Source: Propionibacterium sp.
GTDB taxonomy: Bacteria > Actinomycetota > Actinomycetes > Propionibacteriales > Propionibacteriaceae
Length of the DNA: 53,194 nt
Assembly: GCA_012839035.1 (NCBI GenBank)
Contig: DUOB01000061.1
Coordinates: 1-53,194, forward strand
Direction of reading: 5' to 3'
Made by a program: the position numbers and the translations under genes. The notes beneath the pieces are model-generated. The model was given only the letters and a program-made list of their open reading frames with translations, did no database searches and was not told the origin of the DNA. This document shows, piece by piece, positions 1 through 9,722 of this stretch (positions are counted from its first letter, which is position 1; every line of letters starts with the position of its first letter).

Positions 1-819
1 ACCGGCCTCAGCGGGAGCAGCGGCCTCGGGCGCGGCCGCCTCGGCGGATGCGTCTGCACCGGCGAGCAGTTCACGCTCCCAGTCGGGCATCGGCTCGGCG
101 GGCACCTCGGCCTCGCCACCGGTGGCACCGGAGCGGGACATGAGCCCGTCGGCGACAGCGTCGGCGATCACCCGGGTGAGCAGGGCAACGGAGCGGATCG
201 CGTCGTCGTTGCCGGGGATCGCGAAGTCGACCTCGTCCGGGTCGCAGTTGGTGTCGAGGATGCCGATCACGGGGATCCGCAGCTTGCGGGCCTCGTCAAC
301 GGCCAGGTGTTCCTTCTTGGTGTCGACGACCCACACGGCCTGCGGGGTCTTCGGCATGTCCCGGATGCCGCCCAGGTCCTTCTCCAGCTTGTCCTTCTCA
401 CGCTTGAGCATGAGGAGTTCCTTCTTGGTCAGACCCGACCCGGCGACGGTGTCGAAGTCCATGCCCTCGAGCTCCTTGAGCCGCGAGATGCGCTTGGAGA
501 TGGTCTGGAAGTTGGTCAGCATGCCACCCAGCCAGCGCTGGTTCACGAAGGGCATCCCGACCCGGGTGGCCTGCTCGGCGATGGCCTCCTGGGCCTGCTT
601 CTTGGTGCCGACGAAGAGAATCTGGCCACCGCGGGCGACGGTGTCCTTCACGAAGGCGTAGGCCTGATCGATGTACGTCAGGGAAAGCTGGAGATCGATG
701 ATGTAGATGCCATTGCGCTCCGTGAAGATGAAACGCTTCATCTTCGGGTTCCAACGACGGGTCTGGTGCCCGAAGTGAACGCCGGATTCGAGCAACTGGC
801 GAGCGGTGACGACGGCCAT
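1..819 (-). CDS. rpsB: 30S ribosomal protein S2 (C-terminal end outside window)
   Basis: Structural protein of the small ribosomal subunit. The reading frame opens [20 protein letters not shown] and continues with typical S2 blocks ([20 protein letters not shown], then [16 protein letters not shown], and [20 protein letters not shown]). The C-terminal part becomes Ala/Glu-rich, as in actinobacterial S2 proteins, and runs off the window edge at base 1, so the stop is not seen. The start at 819 is fixed by the N-terminal S2 motif and by an AGGAGG ribosome binding site directly upstream. In actinobacteria tsf follows rpsB, so tsf is expected just outside. The leader upstream can fold into several hairpins (separate entry). 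Confidence 0.97.
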   Translation of the reverse strand, partial: MAVVTARQLLESGVHFGHQTRRWNPKMKRFIFTERNGIYIIDLQLSLTYIDQAYAFVKDTVARGGQILFVGTKKQAQEAIAEQATRVGMPFVNQRWLGGMLTNFQTISKRISRLKELEGMDFDTVAGSGLTKKELLMLKREKDKLEKDLGGIRDMPKTPQAVWVVDTKKEHLAVDEARKLRIPVIGILDTNCDPDEVDFAIPGNDDAIRSVALLTRVIADAVADGLMSRSGATGGEAEVPAEPMPDWERELLAGADASAEAAAPEAAAPAEAG

Positions 820-867
820 GGCCGTTCCTCCTTGTGTGGGCGCGCGTGGGCGCCGTTCTGGTTGTTT

Positions 868-951
868 CGATGCCGACCGTCGGCATCGCCTGATGCAGTT
901 CCGAAGGGAACCGCCGAGGCGGACCAGTCCCTTGCGGAGGGGCAAGACTGC
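868..951 (-). ncRNA. Candidate structured 5' leader of rpsB
   Basis: On the minus strand, 50 to 130 bases before the rpsB start, several inverted repeats follow each other. Positions 868-888 form a perfect palindrome with 10-base arms (CGATGCCGAC / GTCGGCATCG) around one base. Positions 895-951 can close with GCAGT/ACTGC and contain internal stems CTTGC/GCAAG, CCGC/GCGG and GTTCC/GGAAC, which suggests a multibranched RNA fold. Leaders of ribosomal protein operons often bind the encoded protein for feedback control. That role is inferred here from position and fold only. Confidence 0.45.
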
Positions 952-1198
952 ATGCGAAGTCAATCCGGATGGCCGGATTGCAGGGCCCAGTCTAGGTGGT
1001 CGATGACGCTCGTCGCCAAATTGGACGTGGACAGAGCCCCCTCGGTCGTATCGAGCCCACCAGGGGGTGCGAATCCGCGGCGCCGGCATCTCGACGGCAA
1101 CCCGCTGTTGTCCACAGCTGCCGCGGCCCTGCGGAGTCCCGTCCACAGGACACGCCGCAGCACGACCCGGCGACCGTGAATTCACGCACTGTGCGGGC
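952..1198. other. Rest of the rpsB / M23 divergent intergenic region
   Basis: Together with the leader this makes a gap of about 380 bases between the divergent rpsB and M23 genes. It should hold both promoters. On the minus strand a TTGACT hexamer near 955-965 could be a -35 element for rpsB, but I see no convincing -10. No ribosome binding site of note precedes the M23 start. Short open frames here have no recognisable product. Confidence 0.4.
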
Positions 1199-2203
1199 AT
1201 GGGAAATCGCTCGTGGGGCCGGCTGGTCGCATTCGTCGTCGGAGTGAGCCTGGCCCTCGTGGTCGCGGCTCGGGCGGAGGCTGCTCCCCAGGGGAGTACG
1301 CCGGCTCAGCTCGCTCCTCCGGTCCGTGGCACTCCGGTCATTGTGCGCCCGTTCGACCCGCCCGCGGAGCGGTGGGACGCCGGCCATCGCGGTGTCGATG
1401 TCGCCGCGCCGGTGGGCGCGGAGATTCTGGCGACCTCCGACGGTGTGGTGAGCTTCGCCGGCAGGGTCGCAGGGCGAAACGTCCTGGTGATCGACCACGG
1501 TGGCGTGCGCACCACCTATGAGCCGGTCACTGCGACGGTGCCCAGGGGAACGCGCGTGCGGAGCGGGCAGAGGGTGGGCCGGCTCGATGCGGGACACGAC
1601 TGCGGCGAGGCGCGGCTGACGTGTGTCCATGTCGGGTTGCGCCGGGGCGAGGACTACCTGGCACCGGTGTTCGTGATGTCCGACCGTCGGATCCGGCTGC
1701 TCCCCACCGGCGCTGCCGGGGAGATCGAGCGGCGCGCGCAGCAGCGTGCCGCCGCCGCCCTCGTGACGGCTGCCGAGGAGCCCGGCACCGGATCGGGGCC
1801 TCCTCCGGGGCCGACTGGTCTGGTGCGGCCGGCCGGGTCGGTCACTTCCCGCTTCGGGATGCGCAGACATCCGGTCCTCGGGGTCTGGAAGTTGCATGAC
1901 GGGACGGATTTCGGCCTGCCGTGCGGTGCACCATTGCGGGCCGTGGCCGCCGGCCGCGTCACGCAGTCCTATTTCAACGCGGGCTATGGCAATCGTCTGT
2001 TCATCGACCACGGGACCGTCAACGGCCACCGGCTGGTGAGCTCCTACAACCATGCGAGCAGCTACATCGCGAAGGTCGGTCAGCAGGTGTCCGGTGGTCA
2101 GGTCATCGGTGTCAACGGATCGACGGGCTATTCGACAGGCTGCCACCTTCACCTCATGCTGTGGGCGGATGGGCAGCTTGTCGATCCGGAGCGCTGGTTG
2201 TGA
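1199..2203 (+). CDS. Secreted M23 family metallopeptidase with two M23 domains
   Basis: Likely cell-wall endopeptidase or regulator of one. The start chosen is ATG 1199, because a signal peptide follows at once ([20 protein letters not shown], cleavage after about residue 30 in AEA-AP). An upstream in-frame start at 1067 would add 44 unlikely residues. Domain 1 (about residues 55-165) has the [12 protein letters not shown] block and a CVHVGLRRG block, so the usual HxH reads CxH. Domain 2 (about 220-334) has [20 protein letters not shown] and GCHLHLMLW, giving the complete H...D...HxH zinc site. The first domain may therefore be non-catalytic, as in the actinobacterial proteins usually found beside rpsB. 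It converges on xerC with 20 bases between the stops. Confidence 0.85.
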   Translation: MGNRSWGRLVAFVVGVSLALVVAARAEAAPQGSTPAQLAPPVRGTPVIVRPFDPPAERWDAGHRGVDVAAPVGAEILATSDGVVSFAGRVAGRNVLVIDHGGVRTTYEPVTATVPRGTRVRSGQRVGRLDAGHDCGEARLTCVHVGLRRGEDYLAPVFVMSDRRIRLLPTGAAGEIERRAQQRAAAALVTAAEEPGTGSGPPPGPTGLVRPAGSVTSRFGMRRHPVLGVWKLHDGTDFGLPCGAPLRAVAAGRVTQSYFNAGYGNRLFIDHGTVNGHRLVSSYNHASSYIAKVGQQVSGGQVIGVNGSTGYSTGCHLHLMLWADGQLVDPERWL

Positions 2204-2223
2204 ACGGCGCGGTGATCACCGCC

Positions 2224-3189
2224 TCAGGCCCGTGGGTGCGCCTGTTCGAAGGCCGCACGCAGCCGGTCGTTGGTCACGTGCGTATAGAGCTGGGTCGTCG
2301 CCAACGATGCGTGACCGAGCATCTCCTGCACGGACCGCAGGTCGGCGCCACCCTCGAGCAGGTGGGTCGCCATGGCATGCCGGAGGCCGTGCGGTCCGAG
2401 GTCGGGAGCGCCGGGCACCGCTGCGAGAGCACGATGGACGATACGGCGGACCACACGTGGGTTGATCCGGCCCCCACGCTCTCCGACGAATACAGCATTC
2501 CCGGCCTCGGGACCGGCCAGGTCGTGACGCTGGCGCAGCCACGCGTCCACGGCCCGCCAGGCCGGCCGCCCCATGGGCACCGATCGTTCCTTGTTCCCCT
2601 TGCCGAGGACCCGGATCACACCCCTGTCGCGGTCCAGATCGATGAGGTCGAGCCCGCACAACTCGGAGACCCGCACCCCTGTGGCGTACAGAACTTCGAG
2701 CAGCGCCGTGTCCCGGACACCGATCGGACCGGGCTGCTCCTCGATGCTCGCCACCATGGAGGCCAGGAGGGCGTCGGCCTCCGTCTGACTCAGGGTGACG
2801 GGCAACCGGCGCGGCAACTTGGGCGATCGCAGCCCTCGCGCGGGGTCATCCGCCAGCCGCCCGGTCTCCTGCGCCCAGGCGAAGAAGACCCGGGCAGCCG
2901 CTGCCCGGCGCTGGAGCGTGGTCCGCTCGGCCCCCAGCGTGCCCTGGTGGGCCAACCAGCTCCGCAGATGGCGTCTGTCCAGGGCCCCCAGATCGTCGTG
3001 CCCGAGCGATTGCAGGTGCCGGAACAGATGGGTGAGGTCCCCCACATAGGCGCGGACCGTGTGTGGGGAGAGCCGCCGTTCACGTTCCAGGTGGGCGACA
3101 TACTCCGCGAGCACTCGCGCCAACGGTGGCGACAACTGCGCCTTGGCAGGGTCCCCCGCCGGGGCCGTTCTGTCATCGCTGGGCTCCAT
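2224..3189 (-). CDS. xerC: Tyrosine recombinase XerC
   Basis: Site-specific recombinase expected to act with XerD at dif to resolve chromosome dimers. The N-terminal SAM-like core-binding domain (about residues 20-110, LAEYVAHLERERRLSPHTVR) is followed by the catalytic domain. Its residues are visible: Arg in ATGVRVSEL, Lys in GKGNKERSVP, His/Arg in HGLRHAMATHLL, His in LGHASLATTQ and the nucleophile Tyr in TQLYTHV. Length is about 321 aa, normal for Xer proteins. ATG 3189 is preferred over ATG 3213 because GGGGAGGG lies six bases before it. The position beside rpsB is the usual actinobacterial locus, so this is a housekeeping gene and not a phage integrase. Confidence 0.93.
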   Translation of the reverse strand: MEPSDDRTAPAGDPAKAQLSPPLARVLAEYVAHLERERRLSPHTVRAYVGDLTHLFRHLQSLGHDDLGALDRRHLRSWLAHQGTLGAERTTLQRRAAAARVFFAWAQETGRLADDPARGLRSPKLPRRLPVTLSQTEADALLASMVASIEEQPGPIGVRDTALLEVLYATGVRVSELCGLDLIDLDRDRGVIRVLGKGNKERSVPMGRPAWRAVDAWLRQRHDLAGPEAGNAVFVGERGGRINPRVVRRIVHRALAAVPGAPDLGPHGLRHAMATHLLEGGADLRSVQEMLGHASLATTQLYTHVTNDRLRAAFEQAHPRA

Positions 3190-3312
3190 GACCCTCCCCT
3201 CGGTGATCTCCATCTCCCAGTGTCCGTTGCGGCGGCAGCCGGCGAACCGTGGCGCGCCGGGCCGTCATCTGCTTTCGTCCGCCTGGAAGGCAAGCCGCTG
3301 AGGAGGGGTACG

Positions 3313-3954
3313 ATGCGCTCCGACCAAGCTTTCGACCCCGAGGATCCCACGATGACCGCAGGCGCAACCCCGCTCACCGACCTGACCGAAGGTGGATCCG
3401 TGCGGCCCATCACACGCTGGGGCACGCCGGTCATGCACGCCAAGACCCGTCCGGTCACAGACTTCTCGGACGAGGAGTTCCGGACTCTGGTGCGGGACAT
3501 GTTCGCCACGATGAACGCCGCTGCCGGAGTTGGTCTCGCGGCGACGCAGGTGGGGGTGGACCTGTCGGTGTTCGTCTTTGACTGCCCCGATGATGACGAC
3601 GTGCGCCGGATCGGCGTGGTATGCAACCCGGTCGTCACGCTTCCGGAGGGGCGGGATCGGCGCCTTGAGGCCAGTGAGGAGGGCTGTCTGTCCCTGCCCG
3701 GCGCCTATCAACAGTTGTCGCGACCGGACAAGGCCACCTGCACCGGCCAGGACATCGACGGCAACGAGATCACGATCGAGGGCACCGGACTCCTGGCCCG
3801 CTGCCTCCAGCACGAGACGGATCACCTGAACGGGACCGTTTTCGGCGACCGGTTGTCGTCACGTGCCCGCAAGAAGCTCTACGTCCAGCACGAGGAGCTG
3901 GCCGATCGCTATCCCGAGGACTGGCCGGTCTCGGCCAAGCAGCCCGCCGGCTGA
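3313..3954 (+). CDS. def: Peptide deformylase
   Basis: Removes the formyl group from the N-terminal methionine of new proteins in the cytoplasm. All three metal-site motifs are present in order: GVGLAATQVG (motif 1), EGCLSLPGAY (motif 2, Cys ligand) and QHETDHLNG (motif 3, HExxH type). The start at 3313 is supported by AGGAGG seven bases upstream; a second in-frame ATG at 3352 would give a shorter protein. About 213 aa, slightly long through an N-terminal extension, as in other actinobacterial forms. It is divergent from xerC and its last 46 bases overlap the end of the convergent oxidoreductase gene. Confidence 0.96.
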   Translation: MRSDQAFDPEDPTMTAGATPLTDLTEGGSVRPITRWGTPVMHAKTRPVTDFSDEEFRTLVRDMFATMNAAAGVGLAATQVGVDLSVFVFDCPDDDDVRRIGVVCNPVVTLPEGRDRRLEASEEGCLSLPGAYQQLSRPDKATCTGQDIDGNEITIEGTGLLARCLQHETDHLNGTVFGDRLSSRARKKLYVQHEELADRYPEDWPVSAKQPAG

Positions 3955-4991
3955 TCCCACCGGAGTGTAACGATCCGGCGCTCGCGGTCACTGAGCCTCG
4001 CCGCATCGAGCACCTTCAGCGTCGCCACGGCCTCGGCACCGGTGACGGGCAAGGAGCCCTCGCCGCGGACGGCGCGGGCGAACTGCGTGTAGTAATCCTG
4101 ATAGGCGCCGCGCTCCGAGGGCACCCGCCGCTCTCCGGCGGCCGTCCGCACGGTGCCCCAGCGTTCTTCGCTCTCGAATCCCCAGGCATCGCCCTCCATC
4201 ACCGGCCGACGGCCGTCCAGCACCGCCGCGAACTGCACATCGGACATTGCGGAGTGATAGCTCCCCCGCTCGGCATAGACCCGCAGTTCGCGCCCCTCGG
4301 CATGGTTCGCCTTGCTGGCTGTCAGGGTGGACACGACGCCGCTCTCGTGCCGGAGCGTCATCGTGAAGCCGGCGTCGGTCGGGCCTTCCGGGCGTTCGAC
4401 CCAGTCCAACGCTGCGTACACGTCCTGCACCGGGCCGAACTGCCACAACGCCTGATCCACCACGTGAGCACCGAGATCCCGCAGCAGCCCGCCCTCCGGC
4501 CCCGGATCGATCGTGCTCGGATCATCGATGTCGAACAGCGACTCGAATCGCCGGACCCGACCCAACTCGCCGGTGCGCAGCAGTGCCCGGAGGGTGCGCA
4601 TGTCGGTGTCCCATCGCCGGTTGTGGAAGACGGCGAGGGGTACGCCGGCTGCGTCGGCCGCGTCCACGAGGTCCTGTCCGCCCGCGGCATCCGGAGCGAA
4701 GGGTTTGTCGGCCACGACGGCGACACCGCGGGCGATCGCCGCCAGGACGAGCTCTCTGCGTGTGGCCGGGGGTGTCGTGATCACCACGGCCTGCACGCCG
4801 GTGTCGATCAGCTGATCGAGGGAGTCCGCAGCCGGTACGCCGGGAAAGTCCGCCGCCAGCTGCGCCCTCCGTGCGGGTGAGCGGGTCACCGCGCCCACCA
4901 GCTCCACCCCTTCGGCCGCCGCGATGAACGGCGCGTGGAACAGCCGTCCACCGAGCCCATAGCCGACCAGACCGAGCCGCAGATTCGTCAT
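3909..4991 (-). CDS. Gfo/Idh/MocA family NAD(P)-dependent oxidoreductase
   Basis: Cytoplasmic dehydrogenase of the family that acts on sugars, inositols and related polyols. The N-terminal Rossmann fold starts with RLGLVGYGLGGRLFHAPF (dinucleotide loop at about residues 8-14), and the typical DKPF motif (an EKP variant) lies near residue 95. The C-terminal alpha/beta domain carries GGLLRDLGAHVVDQALWQFG, where family members place the catalytic Asp/His region. Length is 360 aa, normal. The substrate cannot be read from sequence and there is no sugar operon beside it. It overlaps the end of def by 46 bases in convergent orientation. Confidence 0.88.
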   Translation of the reverse strand: MTNLRLGLVGYGLGGRLFHAPFIAAAEGVELVGAVTRSPARRAQLAADFPGVPAADSLDQLIDTGVQAVVITTPPATRRELVLAAIARGVAVVADKPFAPDAAGGQDLVDAADAAGVPLAVFHNRRWDTDMRTLRALLRTGELGRVRRFESLFDIDDPSTIDPGPEGGLLRDLGAHVVDQALWQFGPVQDVYAALDWVERPEGPTDAGFTMTLRHESGVVSTLTASKANHAEGRELRVYAERGSYHSAMSDVQFAAVLDGRRPVMEGDAWGFESEERWGTVRTAAGERRVPSERGAYQDYYTQFARAVRGEGSLPVTGAEAVATLKVLDAARLSDRERRIVTLRWDQPAGCLAETGQSSG

Positions 4992-5030
4992 GCCCCGATC
5001 GTGCCGGACAACGCGACGTGCCGGGTGGAT

Positions 5031-5831
5031 TCAGCGCAGGACATAACAGGCGACGGCCGCGGCGGCAGCCACGTTCAGCGAGTCGATCCCGGCCTGCATC
5101 GGGATCACCGCCACGTCATCCGCCTCGGCGACCCACCGGGCGGACAAGCCTTCGCCCTCCGTGCCGAGCAGAACCGCCACTTTCTCGTCCGGCCCCAACG
5201 TGGCAGCGACGTCGGCGAGATCCCGCGCCTCCGGGGTCAGCGCGAGCGCCACCACCCGATAGCCGGCCGCCCGCAGCTCCCCCACCGCACCCGACCAATC
5301 ACCGAACCGAGCCCACGGCAAGGAAAAGACCGCACCCATCGCCACCTTGATCGAGCGGCGATAGAGCGGATCCGCGGCCCGCGGCGCGAGCAGGGCACCA
5401 TTCCAACCGAGCCCCGCCGCACAGCGCAGGATCGCCCCGACGTTGGTGTGGTCGACGATGTCCTCCAGCACGACCAGCCGCCGCAATCCGAGCAGATCCT
5501 CCACCCGATGTCGGGTCTCCCGATGCAGGGACGCCAGCGCGCCCCTGTGCACATGGAACCCGGTGACCCGCTCGGCGAGCTCCTCGGTGACGACATACAC
5601 GGGAACATCACCATGGACACTCAACACGTCGGACAGCGAGTTCAGCCATCTCTCCGCGAGCAGAAAGGACCGTGGTCGATAACCGGCGGCCACCGCACGG
5701 CGGATCACCTTCTCGCCCTCGGCGATGAACAACCCCTCGGCACTCTCCAAGTGCCGCCGGAGCGACACGTCCCGGAGTCGGACATAGTCGGCGAGCCGGG
5801 AGTCCTGCGGATCCTCGACGCTGACCTGCAT
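5031..5831 (-). CDS. TrmH (SpoU) family RNA 2'-O-methyltransferase
   Basis: SPOUT-class enzyme that methylates ribose in tRNA or rRNA using S-adenosylmethionine. The N-terminal substrate-binding domain (about residues 1-100, LFIAEGEKVIRRAVAAGY) precedes the knotted catalytic domain. The three SpoU motifs are DHTNVGAILRCAAGLG (motif 1), LLGTEGEGLSARW (motif 2) and IPMQAGIDSLNVAAAAAVAC (motif 3). Motif 3 has MQAGIDSLN where MxxGxxSLN is usual. ATG 5831 overlaps the stop of the upstream membrane protein gene by one base (TGATG), so the two are translationally coupled. The target nucleotide is not predictable. Size, 266 aa, is normal. Confidence 0.9.
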   Translation of the reverse strand: MQVSVEDPQDSRLADYVRLRDVSLRRHLESAEGLFIAEGEKVIRRAVAAGYRPRSFLLAERWLNSLSDVLSVHGDVPVYVVTEELAERVTGFHVHRGALASLHRETRHRVEDLLGLRRLVVLEDIVDHTNVGAILRCAAGLGWNGALLAPRAADPLYRRSIKVAMGAVFSLPWARFGDWSGAVGELRAAGYRVVALALTPEARDLADVAATLGPDEKVAVLLGTEGEGLSARWVAEADDVAVIPMQAGIDSLNVAAAAAVACYVLR

Positions 5832-6106
5832 CAGGCGGCCCGCCGGGGCGCGGGGTCCGCAGGTCGCTCCGAACGCCTCCGGAGACCGACGACGCCGACG
5901 AGCACCCCGCTCACGGTCAGTGCGATGAGTGCGTGCAGCCAGAACGGTGTCCAGACTGCGATCGGGGCGGCAACAGCAGGGCCCCCGGCAGCAGCCAGCA
6001 CCGTGCGGCTGCGGGCCACGAGGGCCGCCGTCAGGAGCAGGACCAGAAACCCCGACCACCACGCCCAAACGTGGTCACCGAGCCAGTCGTTCAGGTTGAC
6101 GGGCAT
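5831..6106 (-). CDS. Small membrane protein of unknown function
   Basis: A 91-aa protein with two predicted membrane segments, roughly residues 17-45 (SGFLVLLLTAALVA and following) and 50-75 (FWLHALIALTVSGVLVGVV), and a basic/proline-rich tail ending RRRSERPADPAPRRAA. I do not recognise a family. It sits between the ABC ATPase gene (12-base gap) and the TrmH gene (one-base overlap), so it is probably co-transcribed with both. It is too small to be a standard ABC permease, although it is the only membrane protein next to the orphan ATPase. Confidence 0.65.
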   Translation of the reverse strand: MPVNLNDWLGDHVWAWWSGFLVLLLTAALVARSRTVLAAAGGPAVAAPIAVWTPFWLHALIALTVSGVLVGVVGLRRRSERPADPAPRRAA

Positions 6107-6118
6107 GGGCCGGCGGAG

Positions 6119-6901
6119 TCAGACGGCGCGGACCGTCCAGCGGCCCTCCCGCTCGCTCAGGCTCAGATCGATGTCGAAGGTCTCGGTCAGGTTGGCGTCG
6201 GTCAGCGTGTCGGCCAGCGGGCCGGCTGCGACGATCCGGCCCTGCTTGAGCAGCATGGCGTGCGTGATGCCCACGGGGATCTCCTCGACATGGTGCGTCA
6301 CCAGGACGGTGGCCGGCGCGTAGGGATCCCGGGCGAGCTCGGTCAATGTCGCCACGAGTGCTTCACGTCCAGCGACGTCAAGCCCGGCCGCGGGTTCGTC
6401 CAGCAGCAACAACTCGGGGTCGGTCATGAGTGCGCGCGCGATCTGCACTCGTTTCCGTTCCCCCTCGGACAGGGTTCCGAAGGTGCGGTCGGCCAGATGG
6501 TCCACCCGCAGGAGTTGGAGGAGCTCGTCGGCGCGCTCGCTGTCCATCGGGTCGTATTCCTCCCGCCAGCGGCCACTCACCGCGTAGGCGGCCGTAATGA
6601 CCACGTCGTGCACGCGCTCACTCCGCGGGATCCGTTCGGCGAGGGCGGCGGACGTCACGCCGATCCGTGGCCGCAACTCGAACACGTCGACCCGGCCGAG
6701 TCGTTCGCCGAGCAGCTCAGCGGTCCCGGAGCTGGGGTGCATATGACCACTCAGGATCTGCATGAGCGTCGTCTTGCCGGCGCCGTTGGGGCCGATGATG
6801 ACCCAGCGGTCCTCCTCCCCCACCTGCCAGGTGATGCCATCGAGAAGGGTCGCCCCGTTCCGGACGAGGTGCACGTCGACAAGATCCACCACTGCGGCCA
6901 T
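6119..6901 (-). CDS. ABC transporter ATP-binding protein without an adjacent permease
   Basis: Complete nucleotide-binding domain of 260 aa. Walker A is GPNGAGKTTLMQILSG (about residues 38-53), the signature is TLSEGERKRVQIARAL (about 143-158), Walker B is LLLLDEPAAGLD, and the switch histidine lies in LVTHHVEE. The signature reads LSEGE in place of LSGGQ. The dense, iron-complex-like architecture resembles stand-alone ATPases that lie beside RNA methyltransferases in actinobacteria. No canonical permease or binding protein is adjacent, so a transport role is unproven. The start at 6901 gives a typical NBD N-terminus (MAAVVDLVDVHLVRNGATLL). Confidence 0.88.
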   Translation of the reverse strand: MAAVVDLVDVHLVRNGATLLDGITWQVGEEDRWVIIGPNGAGKTTLMQILSGHMHPSSGTAELLGERLGRVDVFELRPRIGVTSAALAERIPRSERVHDVVITAAYAVSGRWREEYDPMDSERADELLQLLRVDHLADRTFGTLSEGERKRVQIARALMTDPELLLLDEPAAGLDVAGREALVATLTELARDPYAPATVLVTHHVEEIPVGITHAMLLKQGRIVAAGPLADTLTDANLTETFDIDLSLSEREGRWTVRAV

Positions 6902-6964
6902 GGGCGCAAACCTATCAACTCGCGTTGATGCGCCGCAGGACGCACGCGCGCGTACGCTCGTCCC

Positions 6965-7690
6965 GTGCCCCTCTCCTCAGCCATCGCTCTGACCGCTCAT
7001 CTCAACGCGTGCCGCCACTCGGCGCTCAGCGTCGAGGTGGCTGCCCATGCCGTGATCAGTGGGCACGCGGCCCATCACGTCATCGACGAACAGTCGCTGC
7101 TCGGGCTGGATCCGTTCGGAGCGTCCGAGTTGGCGCTGGCGATGGCCGCAGCGCTCAGGTTGGTCGACTCCGACTGGTTCCTGGTCACACCGCGACCGGG
7201 GCGGCTTGCGCCGCTCACCGGGCCACCCGAACTGACGGCACGTGCACTCGATGCGGGGGCGGTCGTGGTGGCAGCGACCGGAGGGGTCGCCTGGGTTCCC
7301 CAGCTCGTCGGGCCTGCGGTCCAGTGGAGCATCGAACCGGCCAACCCTCCGCTCCCGCTGTCGGACCCGGCCGAGGCGGATCGTTATCTGAGGGAGTCGG
7401 TGCTGGAGGCCGGGCGTACGCTGCCCGATCTCCCCCTCGGCGCAAACCGCCGACCGGACATCGAGCCCCCACCCGCGCTGCCCCCGGTCTATGGCCGCCG
7501 CGCACAGCAGACCCTCGCCCGTGCCTGGCCGTTGGTGCATGCGCTGGACACTGCCCTCGCGGACGACCTGCCGCCCACGCATGGCGTACAGGAACGACGC
7601 CAGACCCTGAGCGCGCTGCGGGACGCTGCGGACACGGCTCTGGTCACCGCCGTGAGCTGGACGGGCGCCCTCCGCCGGGAACAACAATGA
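6965..7690 (+). CDS. Hypothetical actinobacterial protein
   Basis: A 241-aa protein with a GTG start, read divergently from the ABC ATPase gene. It is soluble and Ala/Leu/Pro-rich with no signal peptide, no membrane segment and no motif I recognise. The N-terminal half (SSAIALTAHLNACRHSALSV, then ASELALAMAAALRLVDSDWF and LVTPRPGRLAPLTGP) looks like a folded alpha/beta domain. The middle is proline-rich (PDIEPPPALPPVYGRR) and the C-terminus is helical. Codon use matches its neighbours and there is no overlapping frame with a better protein, so I regard it as real. Function is unknown. Confidence 0.65.
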   Translation: MPLSSAIALTAHLNACRHSALSVEVAAHAVISGHAAHHVIDEQSLLGLDPFGASELALAMAAALRLVDSDWFLVTPRPGRLAPLTGPPELTARALDAGAVVVAATGGVAWVPQLVGPAVQWSIEPANPPLPLSDPAEADRYLRESVLEAGRTLPDLPLGANRRPDIEPPPALPPVYGRRAQQTLARAWPLVHALDTALADDLPPTHGVQERRQTLSALRDAADTALVTAVSWTGALRREQQ

Positions 7691-7719
7691 GCGGCTGAGG
7701 CCCGGAGTCCCGGACCGGG

Positions 7720-8493
7720 TCAGGCGCCCACCGCGTGGAGGCCGCCGTCGACGTGCACGATCTCGCCGGTGGTCGCCGGGAAGAAGTCGCTCAACAGCGC
7801 CACGACCGCCTTGGCGGTCGGCCCATTGTCCTTGGGGTCCCAACCGAGCGGAGCGCGCTCGCCCCACACCTCGTTGAACGCCTCGGCTCCGGGAATCGCC
7901 TTCTTCGCAATGGTCTCCAGCGGACCCGCGGCCACGAGATTGGAACGGATTCCCTCCGGGCCCAGATAACGCGCGAGATAGCGGCTCGTGGATTCGAGCG
8001 CGGCCTTGGCGACGCCCATCCAGTCGTACGCCGGCCATGCGACCGTCGCGTCGAATGTCAGGCCCACCACCGAACCGCCCTCGGTCATGAGCGGTTTGCA
8101 GGCCATCGCAAGGGAGACGAGTGAATAGGCGGATACACGCACAGCAGCGTCGACATCCGGCCCCGGCGCCTCCAGGAACTTGCCGCCCATGGACGTCGCG
8201 GCGTTGGCGAACGCGATCGAGTGGACGACGCCGTCCACCCGCTCCATCCCGGCCTCCCGGATGCGGTCGGCCAGGGTCGCCAGATGATCCTCATCCGTCA
8301 CGTCGATCTCGAGCAGAGGGGGCACCGGGTCGAGCTTCTGGATCACCCGATTGGAGAGGCTCATCGCACGTCCGAAGTTGGACACCACCACTTTGGCGCC
8401 TTCGGCCTGGGCGATCCGCGCGACCTCATAGGCGATCGAGGTGTTGTGCGTCAGTCCGGTGACGAGCACGTTCTTGCCGTCGAGAATTCCCAT
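7720..8493 (-). CDS. fabI: Enoyl-[acyl-carrier-protein] reductase [NADH], InhA-type
   Basis: Catalyses the last reduction of each cycle of type II fatty acid synthesis. The glycine-rich cofactor region is GLTHNTSIAYEVARIAQAEG, the form typical of FabI/InhA. The catalytic block LTFDATVAWPAYDWMGVAKA contains Tyr156 and Lys163 (Y-x6-K) and a Phe at about 147. This FD...PAYxWM pattern is nearer to mycobacterial InhA than to E. coli FabI. Length is 257 aa. It follows fabG with a 35-base gap on the same strand, the same order as mabA-inhA in mycobacteria. No resistance-type change can be judged from this alone. Confidence 0.93.
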   Translation of the reverse strand: MGILDGKNVLVTGLTHNTSIAYEVARIAQAEGAKVVVSNFGRAMSLSNRVIQKLDPVPPLLEIDVTDEDHLATLADRIREAGMERVDGVVHSIAFANAATSMGGKFLEAPGPDVDAAVRVSAYSLVSLAMACKPLMTEGGSVVGLTFDATVAWPAYDWMGVAKAALESTSRYLARYLGPEGIRSNLVAAGPLETIAKKAIPGAEAFNEVWGERAPLGWDPKDNGPTAKAVVALLSDFFPATTGEIVHVDGGLHAVGA

Positions 8494-8528
8494 GGATGTG
8501 TCCTAACTGCAGTGGGGAAAGGTGGCGA

Positions 8529-9701
<1,173 letters not shown>

Positions 9702-9722
9702 GCCGGCTCCGCGCCGCCGGGG

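Noticed and set aside
2224..3189. Tyrosine recombinase as a sign of a mobile element
   Set aside because: Sequence and the rpsB-M23-xerC context are those of chromosomal XerC, and no att-like repeats or cargo were seen.
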